Below, one piece after another: positions 1 through 7,501 of a DNA stretch of 10,722 nt. The first letter of the stretch is position 1, and each line of letters starts with the position of its first letter. Both the position numbers and the translations under genes were made by a program. The notes under the pieces were generated by a model. It was not told the origin of the DNA, ran no database searches, and worked only from the letters and a program-made list of their open reading frames with translations. The stretch is taken from assembly GCA_020445045.1 (NCBI GenBank), contig JAGRHI010000144.1, forward strand, positions 1 through 10,722, written 5' to 3'. The stretch is from Candidatus Competibacteraceae bacterium (GTDB lineage Bacteria; Pseudomonadota; Gammaproteobacteria; Competibacterales; Competibacteraceae).

Positions 1-299
1 CCTCAATAAGGGACTGAACGGTTACTTCCCAGCTAGGTTCGGAAGAAGTTAAAGCTGGGTTATTAATGAGCATTTCTCGCCAAGGAGGTTTCGGGCCTGT
101 CGGTAGATTCCTGGCGGTTACCATGGCAAAAATATTTAATGGCGCAAAGCCAAGGCAGCTAAATCAGGTATTTGAAGAAGGACCTACAATCGCCCTAAAC
201 CTTAAAACGGCTGAAATCATTGGCCTGTATCTTAAAGCTGAAATATTAGCCGCTGCTGATGAGATTTATCAGGAGATTGCGGTTTCCACATCTAATTAG
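1..299 (+). pseudogene. C-terminal fragment of an ABC transporter substrate-binding protein (ABC_sub_bind family), frameshifted
   Basis: The reading frame ending at the TAG at 297-299 encodes the typical C-terminal end of ABC_sub_bind (Pfam PF04392-type) periplasmic binding proteins: a stretch like SQLGSEEVKAG, then GRFLAVTMAKIFNGAKPRQL, then the family-typical IALNLKTAEIIG and AADEIYQEI. Family members are about 300-330 residues, and fewer than 100 codons are seen here. In this frame a TGA lies at 15-17. Homologous-looking sequence starts just after it, and the frame one base over (from position 2) reads LNKGLN, which would join naturally to TVTSQLG. I infer a one-base frameshift near 15-20. 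The first ATG, at 66, has no ribosome binding site and would start in mid-domain, so a separate small gene is unlikely. The rest lies beyond the left edge. Such binding proteins often sit beside sensor kinases, and one follows at 1225, but a functional link is inference. Confidence 0.7.
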
Positions 300-474
300 C
301 ACGAGTTTTGGATAAACTAAGGGAGAGTGGCCTTGGAGTGACTAAGGCTCCAGGTTGCTCCCACTGTTTTCGGAGAACCGAGTACGCTTCAAGGTACAAA
401 ACATGGAGCGTGGAAAATCAGGAGTTGCCGAGGCGCGAAGCATTCCATGTAGCGGACCATCATGCGCCGCCAGC
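300..474. other. Non-coding stretch between the binding-protein fragment and the hypothetical gene
   Basis: Apart from the possible hairpin at 321-371, nothing supportable is seen. The rightward reading frames here have no ribosome binding site and no family resemblance, and they run antisense into the leftward gene at 475-987. Confidence 0.4.
321..371 (+). terminator. Possible hairpin terminator after the binding-protein fragment
   Basis: GGGAG (321-325) can pair with CTCCC (358-362). Inside it CCTTGGAG (331-338) pairs with CTCCAGG (348-354) with one bulged T and a 9-nt loop. TGTTTT follows within a few bases. It lies just downstream of the stop at 299. The interrupted stem and short T run make this a weak call. 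Confidence 0.25.
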
Positions 475-987
475 CTATGAAGATAGCTCGCTAGATAGTG
501 AGTGGCGATACCCCCAGAAACGGATCATCACGCCCTTGAGACTGGAGTCGCCACAGTTGACGCTTAGAATATGCCAGTTGCCGATTCTTTGATCATGATA
601 GGCAGCGACGAAGGAGCCCGAGGCCACACCTAGCCTCTTGACCATACTCCAGTAGAACGCATTGGTATTCGTGCAGCATCCCGAGCATGTGTCGGTATCC
701 AGCAACAGCCCTAGACTCCGGTCAGCACCGCCAGTATCCTGGGGCAAGGCCAAACCTGGGCCGAACGCAATTCGCGTCTTGCGCCGCGCCGTAACCGTCG
801 TCTTCTCTGCTTCCATCTTGGATTTTGCCTCGCCGCCCGCTGCTTCGAGGAACACGGCATCCTGAACCGCCTTGAATTTCTCAGAAACTCCAACTATTGA
901 AAGGATGGAAGCCATGAAGATATCGGTAAGGTATTCCATTGAAGTACGAAAGCGGGCGGTTCGGATAGCCCTCTGTGTGGACTTCAT
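475..987 (-). CDS. Hypothetical protein of 170 residues, cysteine-containing, function unknown
   Basis: I do not recognise this protein. Leftward from an ATG at 987 the frame stays open for 170 codons, with a natural-looking residue mix and many G/C-ending codons, which argues for coding over chance. Visible features are a short hydrophobic stretch near residues 20-33 (IFMASILSIVGV), a charged segment rich in E, K and R at about 48-72, a cysteine cluster near the middle (DTCSGCC), and a C-terminal half rich in aromatic residues and histidine (FYW, AYHD, GNWH, RFWGYRH). No clear Shine-Dalgarno precedes the ATG at 987. In-frame ATGs at 939 and 915 are alternative starts. The gene points away from the histidine kinase, and the two share the spacer at 988-1224, which holds several inverted repeats. 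It is more GC-rich than the kinase. It could still be a decayed or spurious frame. Confidence 0.5.
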   Translation of the reverse strand: MKSTQRAIRTARFRTSMEYLTDIFMASILSIVGVSEKFKAVQDAVFLEAAGGEAKSKMEAEKTTVTARRKTRIAFGPGLALPQDTGGADRSLGLLLDTDTCSGCCTNTNAFYWSMVKRLGVASGSFVAAYHDQRIGNWHILSVNCGDSSLKGVMIRFWGYRHSLSSELSS

Positions 988-1012
988 ATGATCTGGCAGA
1001 TGTCACATTTCA

Positions 1013-1038
1013 TCTGACTCATTTATGAGTTTGTCAGA
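1013..1038. promoter_or_regulatory. Inverted repeat ACTCAT-TT-ATGAGT within an outer TCTG/CAGA pair
   Basis: ACTCAT (1017-1022) and ATGAGT (1025-1030) are perfect 6-bp arms around TT. TCTG (1013-1016) and CAGA (1035-1038) extend the symmetry after a 4-nt interruption. It lies about 25 bp upstream of the leftward start at 987, where an operator or leader hairpin could sit. Function is inferred from position only. Confidence 0.35.
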
Positions 1039-1091
1039 AAATCAATACATAATTCATTGGGCAAGCAACCGAATGCAGCAATTCATAAATT

Positions 1092-1125
1092 ATCGTAAAC
1101 TACGATGCCGTTGGTTTCACCAACG
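1092..1125. promoter_or_regulatory. Two adjacent perfect inverted repeats upstream of the sensor kinase
   Basis: ATCGTA (1092-1097) and TACGAT (1101-1106) are perfect arms around AAC. Two bases later CGTTGGT (1109-1115) and ACCAACG (1119-1125) are perfect 7-bp arms around TTC. They end 8 bp before the TTGACC of the putative kinase promoter, so tandem operator sites for a DNA-binding regulator are plausible. They could also be hairpins. No known box is recognised. Confidence 0.4.
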
Positions 1126-1132
1126 ATCTGAC

Positions 1133-1159
1133 TTGACCTTGAAGAAAGATTGGTTTATT
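1133..1159 (+). promoter_or_regulatory. Weak putative sigma-70 promoter for the sensor kinase
   Basis: TTGACC (1133-1138) matches the -35 consensus at five of six positions. A TTTATT hexamer at 1154-1159 (four of six) follows after 15 nt, which is shorter than ideal. The start codon at 1225 is about 60 bp downstream. The -10 element is the weak part of the call. Confidence 0.3.
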
Positions 1160-1224
1160 CCTAGAAATGAAACTGTCTAACTATCATGCTCCCGTATTGA
1201 TTTCAACCCGGCTCAAGATACAAG

Positions 1225-3354
1225 ATGTTTAGTTCATTACGGATCAAAATCATTTTATTGATTTCATTGATCATGATGATCACCTCTATCGCGATTATGT
1301 ACTACAGTCATAAAGATGTAGGTAATGCGATTCTTCAGGTTCAAGTAGAATCGGCTGATAATGTTCTGAGATTAGTTGAGCTGAATATTTCCGCTGGATA
1401 TAATAGATTATTATCCGATAAAATTGAAATACTCACGAGACTGGCAAAAGAATTAAAAAACTTATCGATTATTTGTAGTACTTTTATCAATGAACAGAAA
1501 AAATTGATCGAGAACAATCAGCTAAAAGAAGATGACGCAAAAAATGGTATTCTCGCATGGATTAGAGCGGTTAATTTGGGCAGGGAAGAGTTAATGGTGT
1601 TTGATCAAAACTCTATCATACTAGGCCATACAAATCAAAAATATGAAAATTTATCTATCGCAAATATCGAGGAATTGAAAGGTAGAAATTTAGCGACGAT
1701 TACTCGCTTTGACAAGCTTGACGAAAAAGGGCTATCTGCCGTATTTTATTGGGACTTGGACAAAAACGCGGTAATTAGTAAAAAAATCGGGTATTTTATT
1801 CCAATAAAAGAGTGGAAGTGGACATTTGGGGCCATCATTAGCTTCGATGATATTGAAGCTGAAAGTCAAAAAAAGATGGATAAAATCTTGGAGATTCTGA
1901 CCAAGACTTTTGCTGATATCCATATTGCTAAAACAGGCTACGCATTCTTGTTTGATAGCAACAAAAATATGTTAATTAGACCTCCGAGTTCCCCGCTACT
2001 GGAATCGAATCCACAGCTTGGCCATATTAATACATACACAGGAAATTTATTATTTGATGACCTGATAGCTACTGCTAAATCAGAAAATAATTACATCCGA
2101 TATATAGATCCATTTTCTACTGACAATCGAATCATGGAGGGTTTCGTAAGCTACTTTAAAGCGTTTGATTGGTATATTATGGTTGCTGTTCCCTTGAGGG
2201 AAATTCAAGAACCTGGAAAAGTTCTACTAACTCGTCAGAGCATAATAGTTGGCTTGATTTTTTTGGGGGGGCTGATTTTAAGCTTAATTATCGTTTCAAA
2301 AATATCGAGTCCAATTAATACCTTGACTGCTTATGCCAAGCAGTTGCCTAATCAAGATTTTACAAATAATACAATAGAATGTGGCAAATTAATCAAGGAA
2401 TTACCTAAAAAATATACCGATGAAGTAGGGCGGTTAGCCGAGTCGTTTATATTTATGGAAACGGCTTTAATTAAAAATATTAGAAATGCCATTGAGTCTA
2501 ATGCAGCCAAGGAACGCTTGGAGAAAGAGGCGGCCGAAGAAGCAAATCGGGCAAAAAGCGAATTTTTAGCCAACATGAGTCATGAATTGCGCACCCCATT
2601 AAATCATATTATTGGTTTTACGGAATTAATTGTGGATAGGAGCTTTGGCGAACTGAACGAATTACAAGATGAATATTTGAATGACGTACTTACTAGTAGC
2701 CGTCATTTACTGTCATTGATCAATGACATACTGGATTTATCCAAGGTTGAGGCGGGCAAATTGGAGTTGTATGTTTCTGAAATCGATCCATCCTACGTTC
2801 TTGAAAGAAGTTTACTTATGGTTAAGGAAAAGGTTTTGAGGCATGGAATTCAGCTAAGCACGCAAATCGATAATATACCAAGCCTCATCTACGCTGATGA
2901 ACGGAAATTGAAACAGATTTTTTATAATTTATTATCCAATGCCACTAAATTTACTCCGGAAGGAGGTAAGATTAAAATTTCCGCAAGGTTGACTGACGCA
3001 TCTGAAAACGATCAACAGTCTTTGCTTGATAAGCATCGATATCTTCCCCAAGATTCCTCTTTTGACGATGAAAAAAATCCCGCTCGGAAAAGATCCGATG
3101 GCCAATATATCGAATTTTCCATATCAGACACAGGAATTGGTATCGCTTTGGAGGACCAAGAGCGGATTTTTTCGCCTTTTGTTCAGGCGGATGGGTCATC
3201 AAGCCGAAAGTATCAAGGAACAGGATTGGGTTTGTCGTTAACCAAGAAACTTGTTGAATTACATGCGGGAAAAATTTTTGTTGAAAGCGAAGGGGAGAAT
3301 AAGGGTAGCACATTCAAGTTTATTATCCCATATTATCCAGTAACCACAAGCTAA
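1225..3354 (+). CDS. Membrane-bound sensor histidine kinase (Cache-type sensor, HAMP, HisKA, HATPase)
   Basis: A 709-residue inner-membrane sensor kinase that should autophosphorylate on histidine and pass the phosphate to an unidentified response regulator. Order of parts: transmembrane helix at about 7-27; a periplasmic region at about 28-338 with Cache-type features (EWKWTFGAIISFDDI near 193-208, GYAFLFDSNKNMLIRP near 238-253, DWYIMVAVPL near 315-324); second transmembrane helix at about 340-357; HAMP plus a helical linker to about 445; H-box SHELRTP with His453; N-box with Asn572; D-box DTGIG with Asp635; G-box GTGLGL at 665-670. About 30 extra polar residues sit between the N and D boxes. 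There is no receiver domain and no regulator gene beside it, so it is an orphan here. The gene is strikingly AT-rich compared with the fbp genes, which suggests transfer. An in-frame stop at 1198-1200 makes the ATG at 1225 the first usable start, although its Shine-Dalgarno is poor. The ligand is unknown. Confidence 0.93.
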   Translation: MFSSLRIKIILLISLIMMITSIAIMYYSHKDVGNAILQVQVESADNVLRLVELNISAGYNRLLSDKIEILTRLAKELKNLSIICSTFINEQKKLIENNQLKEDDAKNGILAWIRAVNLGREELMVFDQNSIILGHTNQKYENLSIANIEELKGRNLATITRFDKLDEKGLSAVFYWDLDKNAVISKKIGYFIPIKEWKWTFGAIISFDDIEAESQKKMDKILEILTKTFADIHIAKTGYAFLFDSNKNMLIRPPSSPLLESNPQLGHINTYTGNLLFDDLIATAKSENNYIRYIDPFSTDNRIMEGFVSYFKAFDWYIMVAVPLREIQEPGKVLLTRQSIIVGLIFLGGLILSLIIVSKISSPINTLTAYAKQLPNQDFTNNTIECGKLIKELPKKYTDEVGRLAESFIFMETALIKNIRNAIESNAAKERLEKEAAEEANRAKSEFLANMSHELRTPLNHIIGFTELIVDRSFGELNELQDEYLNDVLTSSRHLLSLINDILDLSKVEAGKLELYVSEIDPSYVLERSLLMVKEKVLRHGIQLSTQIDNIPSLIYADERKLKQIFYNLLSNATKFTPEGGKIKISARLTDASENDQQSLLDKHRYLPQDSSFDDEKNPARKRSDGQYIEFSISDTGIGIALEDQERIFSPFVQADGSSSRKYQGTGLGLSLTKKLVELHAGKIFVESEGENKGSTFKFIIPYYPVTTS

Positions 3355-3664
3355 GTCGTCAATGAAACAATAAGCATTCATTCTCCTCTCGGTAACAGCT
3401 GACACCTTCCAAGGCGCAGATATGGAAAACCTCGCTGGAACCGCATCCCCTGATCGACCGTCATGCACCCGAAACTCATACCAGTTATGTGATCAACTTA
3501 GGCTTGTTCACAAAAATGCTAGCGTGGCATGATCACGACAAGGGCGACGATGACGAAAGCCAGAAAGATTTGTCAACGTCTTCATGGCCCCATCCTCTCA
3601 AAAGTTGGAACCTCCGGGAAAGTCGGGGCGATTCAATATCGAGAACCGGTATTACGGTGACAAC
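3355..3664. other. Intergenic stretch between kinase and fbpC, no supportable gene
   Basis: About 310 bp where AT-rich kinase sequence gives way to GC-rich fbp sequence. Short rightward frames exist, for example one read from a GTG at 3489 and another through 3560-3625, but none has a ribosome binding site, sufficient length or a recognised domain, and both run antisense into fbpC. No convincing terminator is visible for either convergent neighbour. The stretch could be decayed coding sequence. Confidence 0.4.
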
Positions 3665-4723
3665 TTACCCGCCACCCCGCCGAAACATCACCAGATGATC
3701 GATGTCCAGCCGGATACCGATGCGTTGCCCCAGCGCGTGGTTGTGATGACTGGGTGCCAGACACAGCAACCGCGCGCCACTGGGTAGCTTGAGGGTGTAC
3801 AAAAACTCCGCTCCTCGAAACGCTCGCTCCACTACCTCCGCCAGCAGTGGGCTATCATCGTCGTGCACCACATCGTCCGGCCGAACCAGCACCTCCACCT
3901 GCTCACCCGCCACGCAGCCGCCATCCGCCGGCATCCCCCCAATCTCGCCCAGTTCCGTGCTCACCCGCCCCTCCCCACCCAGCCGGCCAGGCAACAGCAC
4001 GCCCTGCCCGATGAAATCGGCGACAAAACGGTCGGCCGGTCGGTGGTAAAGGTTGTAGGCACTGTCCCACTGCAACAGCCGACCCTGATGCAACACGCCG
4101 ATCTCGTCGGCGAAGGCGAACGCCTCGAACTGATCGTGGCTGACCAACAGGCCGCTGGTGCCTTCCCGCAACAGAATGGTCCGCACCTCGCGCGCCAAGC
4201 CCTCGCGCAAGGTCACGTCCAAATTGGAAAACGGCTCGTCCAACAACAGCAATCGTGGTCGTGGCGCCAGCGCCCGCGCCAGCGCCACCCGTTGCTGCTG
4301 ACCGCCGGAAAGCTGGTGAGGATAGCGCCTCGCGTATTCCTCCAGTTCGATCAGTTTCAGCAGTTCGACCACCCGTGCCCGCCGTTCGCCCGTTTTCCAA
4401 TCGCGCAGACCAAAGGCGATGTTGTCAGCGACGCTCAAATGGGGAAATAGCGCCAGATCCTGAAACATCAGGCCGATCCGCCGCTGCTCCGGCGGCAAGG
4501 TCCAGTCGGGCCGACTAAGCTCGATCCCCTCCAGCCGGATGGAACCGCGCCGCAACGGCTCGAAGCCGGCGATGGCCCGTAGCAGGGTGGTCTTGCCGCA
4601 ACCGCTGGGTCCCAGCAGGCAACCGATGCCGGCGTGGCTCATCCGCAGCGTCAGATCCCGGATGACCTTGCGGGGCGGATAGGCGACATCGAGATCGATC
4701 AGTTCGAGAAAGAAAGGCGTCAC
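3665..4723 (-). CDS. fbpC: Ferric iron ABC transporter ATP-binding protein (FbpC-type)
   Basis: This is the cytoplasmic ATPase that powers periplasmic ferric iron import, 352 residues. The ABC domain is complete: Walker A GPSGCGKTT (38-46), Q-loop Gln88 in FQDLALFPH, signature LSGGQQQR (138-145), Walker B LLLLDEP with Asp162 and Glu163, D-loop SNLD (166-169) and H-loop His196. From about residue 240 a C-terminal regulatory region follows (LVRPDDV, then a TOBE-like fold), as in FbpC, PotA and related importers. Iron is inferred from the neighbouring FbpA and FbpB and the Fur box; the ATPase alone would also fit other CUT1/FbpC-like importers. The start is a GTG whose bases overlap the stop of fbpB (GTGA), a coupled arrangement that fixes this start. 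It is the last gene of the operon. Confidence 0.93.
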   Translation of the reverse strand: MTPFFLELIDLDVAYPPRKVIRDLTLRMSHAGIGCLLGPSGCGKTTLLRAIAGFEPLRRGSIRLEGIELSRPDWTLPPEQRRIGLMFQDLALFPHLSVADNIAFGLRDWKTGERRARVVELLKLIELEEYARRYPHQLSGGQQQRVALARALAPRPRLLLLDEPFSNLDVTLREGLAREVRTILLREGTSGLLVSHDQFEAFAFADEIGVLHQGRLLQWDSAYNLYHRPADRFVADFIGQGVLLPGRLGGEGRVSTELGEIGGMPADGGCVAGEQVEVLVRPDDVVHDDDSPLLAEVVERAFRGAEFLYTLKLPSGARLLCLAPSHHNHALGQRIGIRLDIDHLVMFRRGGG

Positions 4724-6417
4724 TGTCCGGTCCTCCCACGACCGATGGCGCGGCTGAGCAGGATCACCGGCCCGACACCAGCCAGCACAATGGCCAGGGC
4801 GAAACTGGCCGAATCCGCCAACCGCTCGTCCGAGGCCAATTCGTAAGTCCGCACCGCCAGGGTATTGAAATTGAACGGCCGCAGGATCAATGTCGCCGGC
4901 AGCTCCTTCAACACGTCCACGAATACCAGTAACAGCGCGGTCAACAAACTACCGCGCAGAATCGGCGTGTGCACCCGCCATAGCACCGCTCGGGGCGTCG
5001 CCCCCAGCGCGCGGGCGGCATCGTCCATGCTCGGCCGGATGCGGGTCAACCCCGCCTCCACGCTGTGCAGCGCCACCGGCAAAAACCGCGCGCAGTAGGC
5101 AAACAGCAGTGCGATCAGCGTCCCGCTCAACAGCAGGCCGGTGGACACGCCGAACCAAGCGCGCGCCCAGCCGTCCACGCTCCGATCGATGGCGGCGAAC
5201 GGCAACATCACCCCGATGGCGATCACCGTGCCGGGCACCGCGTAACCCAAACCGGCGCCGCGCACCGCCAACCGTACCAGCGGTCGCGGTCGCAGGCGTT
5301 GCCCGTAACCCAGCAGCAAGGCCAGCAGCAAGATCAGCCCGGCCGCCCCCGCCGCCAGCAACAGGCTGTTTGCCGTCAGGTGCAAGAATCGCTCATCCAC
5401 CACGCGCGGCGCGGTCCGTGCCGCCCAAACCGCCAAGATACCCGCCGGGATCACGAAACCCAACAGTAGCGGAATCAGGCAGGCCAGCACCGCCAGTCCG
5501 CCGCGCTTGCCTCGCAATGGCACGCGCGGCGGCCGGTGCTGGCGGGCAGTGGTATGATGGAAACGCGCTTGCCGCCGCGACAGCCGCTCCATTACCAACA
5601 AGGCGAAGACAAACAACAGCAACAGCGTGGCCAGTTGCGCGGCGGCGGTGGCATCGTTCATCCCGAACCAGACCCGGAAAATGCCGGTGGTGAAGGTGCC
5701 GACGCCGAAATACTGCACGGTGCCATAGTCGGCCAACGCTTCCATTTGCACCAGCGACACGCCAGCGATCAAGGATGGCCGCGCCAGGGGCAAGGCGACG
5801 CCGAGGAAACGTCGCCATGGACCAGCGCCCAGGCTGCGGCTGACCTCCAGCACCGCCGCCGACTGTTCGAGAAACGCCGCCCGCGCCAACAGATAAACAT
5901 AGGGGTACAACACCAGCGTCAGCATCGCGATCGCGCCCGGCAACGAGCGGACCTCGGGAAACCAGTAATCGTGTCGGGTCCAGCCGAAGATCTCGCGCAA
6001 GGTGGTTTGCAGCGGACCGGCGAAATCCAGCAGGCCGGTGTAGGTGTAGGCGATGATGTAGGCGGGAATCGCCATCGGCAGCAGCAGCGCCCACTCGAAC
6101 AGCCGCCGACCCGGAAACTCGCATACGCCGGTCAACCACGCGGCCGGCACCCCGACCAGCAAGGTACCGACCCCGACCCCGAGCATCAGCAACAAGGAAT
6201 TCGCGAGGTAATCGGACAGCACGGTATCGACCAGATGCCGCCACACCGCGCCCACCGGTTGCAGCGCGGTGACGAACACGGTCAATACCGGCAACGCCAG
6301 CAAGACAGCGACCCCGACCACCCCCAGCGTCCAGCGGTCGGCCCGTGCTCCAAATCGCCTCGCCTCTTGCGAGGCAGGGTCAGGGCGAGGAAGCGTTCGA
6401 GCTGGGTCTACTTCCAC
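4720..6417 (-). CDS. fbpB: Ferric iron ABC transporter permease, fused two-domain (FbpB-type)
   Basis: This 565-residue inner-membrane protein forms the whole iron channel in one chain, because two homologous permease halves are fused. Hydrophobic segments run through both halves, the first near 31-51 and 72-98, and the second half starting near 307-332 and 348-370, about twelve in all. Each half has an EAA-type loop that contacts the ATPase: EVSRSLGAGPWRRFLGVALP (191-210) and DDAARALGATPRAVLWRVHT (465-484). The segment DVLKELPATLILRPFNFNTL (501-520) is very typical of FbpB/SfuB permeases. The start is a GTG at 6417 that overlaps the last codons of fbpA by 10 bp, and the 3' end overlaps the GTG of fbpC by 4 bp, which indicates translational coupling. 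No later in-frame start before the first helix looks better. Polar linker residues (280-306) join the halves. Confidence 0.94.
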   Translation of the reverse strand: MEVDPARTLPRPDPASQEARRFGARADRWTLGVVGVAVLLALPVLTVFVTALQPVGAVWRHLVDTVLSDYLANSLLLMLGVGVGTLLVGVPAAWLTGVCEFPGRRLFEWALLLPMAIPAYIIAYTYTGLLDFAGPLQTTLREIFGWTRHDYWFPEVRSLPGAIAMLTLVLYPYVYLLARAAFLEQSAAVLEVSRSLGAGPWRRFLGVALPLARPSLIAGVSLVQMEALADYGTVQYFGVGTFTTGIFRVWFGMNDATAAAQLATLLLLFVFALLVMERLSRRQARFHHTTARQHRPPRVPLRGKRGGLAVLACLIPLLLGFVIPAGILAVWAARTAPRVVDERFLHLTANSLLLAAGAAGLILLLALLLGYGQRLRPRPLVRLAVRGAGLGYAVPGTVIAIGVMLPFAAIDRSVDGWARAWFGVSTGLLLSGTLIALLFAYCARFLPVALHSVEAGLTRIRPSMDDAARALGATPRAVLWRVHTPILRGSLLTALLLVFVDVLKELPATLILRPFNFNTLAVRTYELASDERLADSASFALAIVLAGVGPVILLSRAIGRGRTGQ

Positions 6418-7442
6418 CCAGCCCGATCCATCAAGCGCACGGCGGCGGCGTTCAGTTCGCCCAGCTTGGCCACGTTCAGGGTATCAGCCTTGAACGTACC
6501 CCAGGATTCGAGGGTGGCGCTGGGCGGAATGGCCGGATTGACCGGATACTCGTTGTTGACGTCGGCATACCAGCGCTGCGCCGAATCACTGGCCAGAAAC
6601 TCCAGTAACTTGAGCGCGTTATCGCGGTTACGGGCATGGGCGGTCACGCCGGCGCCGCTGACGTTGACATGCACCCCGGTGGTCTTGGCATCGGGCCAGA
6701 ACACCGCCACCTTGGCCGCCGCCGCCTGTTCCGCCGGATCCGACGAGTTCACCATGCCGCCCAGATAGTAGGTATTGGCCAGGGTCACGTCGCACTCGCC
6801 GGCGGCCACGGCCTTGATCTGGTCGCGGTCGCCGCCCTTGGGTGGGCGGGCGAAATTGGCGACCAAACCCTTGGCCCAGGCTTCGGTCCCGGCTTCGCCG
6901 TGATGGACGATCATCCCGGCCACCAGCGATTGATTGTAAATGCTGTCGGAGGAGCGCACGCAAACCTTGTCCCGCCATTGTGGCGCGGCCAGATCCTCAT
7001 AAGTGGAAAGTTCCGCCGGCTTGACCCGGTCCTTGGCGTAAATGATCGGTCGAGCGCGGACCGACAGTCCGTACCAGTAGCCCTCGGGGTCACGATAGGC
7101 GGCCGGGATGTGTTTCGCCAGCGCCGCGGATTGTACTGCTTGCAGCACGCCCGCCTGACGAGCGGCGACCAGGCGACCGGCATCCGAGGTCAGCAGCACA
7201 TCGGCCGGGGTATTGGCGCCTTCGCTTTGCAGGCGTTGCAACAGCGCTGCCTCCTTGCCGGTCACCAGATTGACGGTCACGCCGGTCTGTTTGCTGAAAT
7301 CATCCAGCAAGGGCTTGATCAGATCTTCCTTGCGCGCCGAATAAACATTGACATCCTCAGCCGCCAGCAACGGCGAGGTCAGCAGGCCGAACAACAGACA
7401 GAGCACGGGCAATAAAACGCGGGGGTTCGACAGCTTGGGCAT
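6408..7442 (-). CDS. fbpA: Periplasmic ferric iron-binding protein (FbpA-type)
   Basis: This is the periplasmic receptor that captures ferric iron and delivers it to the FbpB permease, 344 residues from the chosen start. A Sec signal peptide is visible: MPKLSNPR, a hydrophobic core, then SPLLAAED with cleavage probable after LLAA. The mature protein starts with the family pattern VNVYSARKEDLI. It has LLTSDAGRL and the adjacent tyrosines in LANTYYLGG (Tyr225-Tyr226), which correspond to the twin tyrosine iron ligands known in FbpA, and ends with the usual EYPVNP region. The FbpA histidine ligand after YSAR is replaced by lysine, as in several subfamilies. The frame is open back to a codon at 7490, but the ATG at 7442 has GGAG six bases upstream and gives a normal signal peptide. 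The Fur-boxed promoter lies about 60 bp upstream. Confidence 0.94.
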   Translation of the reverse strand: MPKLSNPRVLLPVLCLLFGLLTSPLLAAEDVNVYSARKEDLIKPLLDDFSKQTGVTVNLVTGKEAALLQRLQSEGANTPADVLLTSDAGRLVAARQAGVLQAVQSAALAKHIPAAYRDPEGYWYGLSVRARPIIYAKDRVKPAELSTYEDLAAPQWRDKVCVRSSDSIYNQSLVAGMIVHHGEAGTEAWAKGLVANFARPPKGGDRDQIKAVAAGECDVTLANTYYLGGMVNSSDPAEQAAAAKVAVFWPDAKTTGVHVNVSGAGVTAHARNRDNALKLLEFLASDSAQRWYADVNNEYPVNPAIPPSATLESWGTFKADTLNVAKLGELNAAAVRLMDRAGWK

Positions 7443-7448
7443 AAACAT

Positions 7449-7453
7449 CTCCA
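7449..7453 (-). promoter_or_regulatory. Ribosome binding site that decides the fbpA start
   Basis: On the minus strand TGGAG directly abuts an ATG at 7448 but lies six bases before the next in-frame ATG at 7442. The second spacing is the normal one, so 7442 is preferred. Confidence 0.6.
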
Positions 7454-7501
7454 GGAATGCAATGGACGCCGAGAATATCCATTTGAGCACGATGACTTTT
7501 T

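Noticed and set aside
308..592. Rightward frame of 94 codons from a TTG
   Set aside because: No ribosome binding site, no family resemblance, and it runs antisense into the more plausible leftward gene at 475-987.
3489..3698. Rightward frame of 69 codons from a GTG after the kinase
   Set aside because: Its start region has no ribosome binding site, its end overlaps fbpC antisense, and the composition is not convincing.
5536..6768. Long rightward open frame of 410 codons across fbpB and the end of fbpA
   Set aside because: It is antisense to the clearly recognisable fbpB and fbpA, has a low-complexity Q/R/G/H-rich translation typical of GC-rich antisense frames, and shows no domain.
6636..7415. 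Rightward open frame of 259 codons opposite fbpA
   Set aside because: Antisense to fbpA, with no ribosome binding site and no recognisable family.
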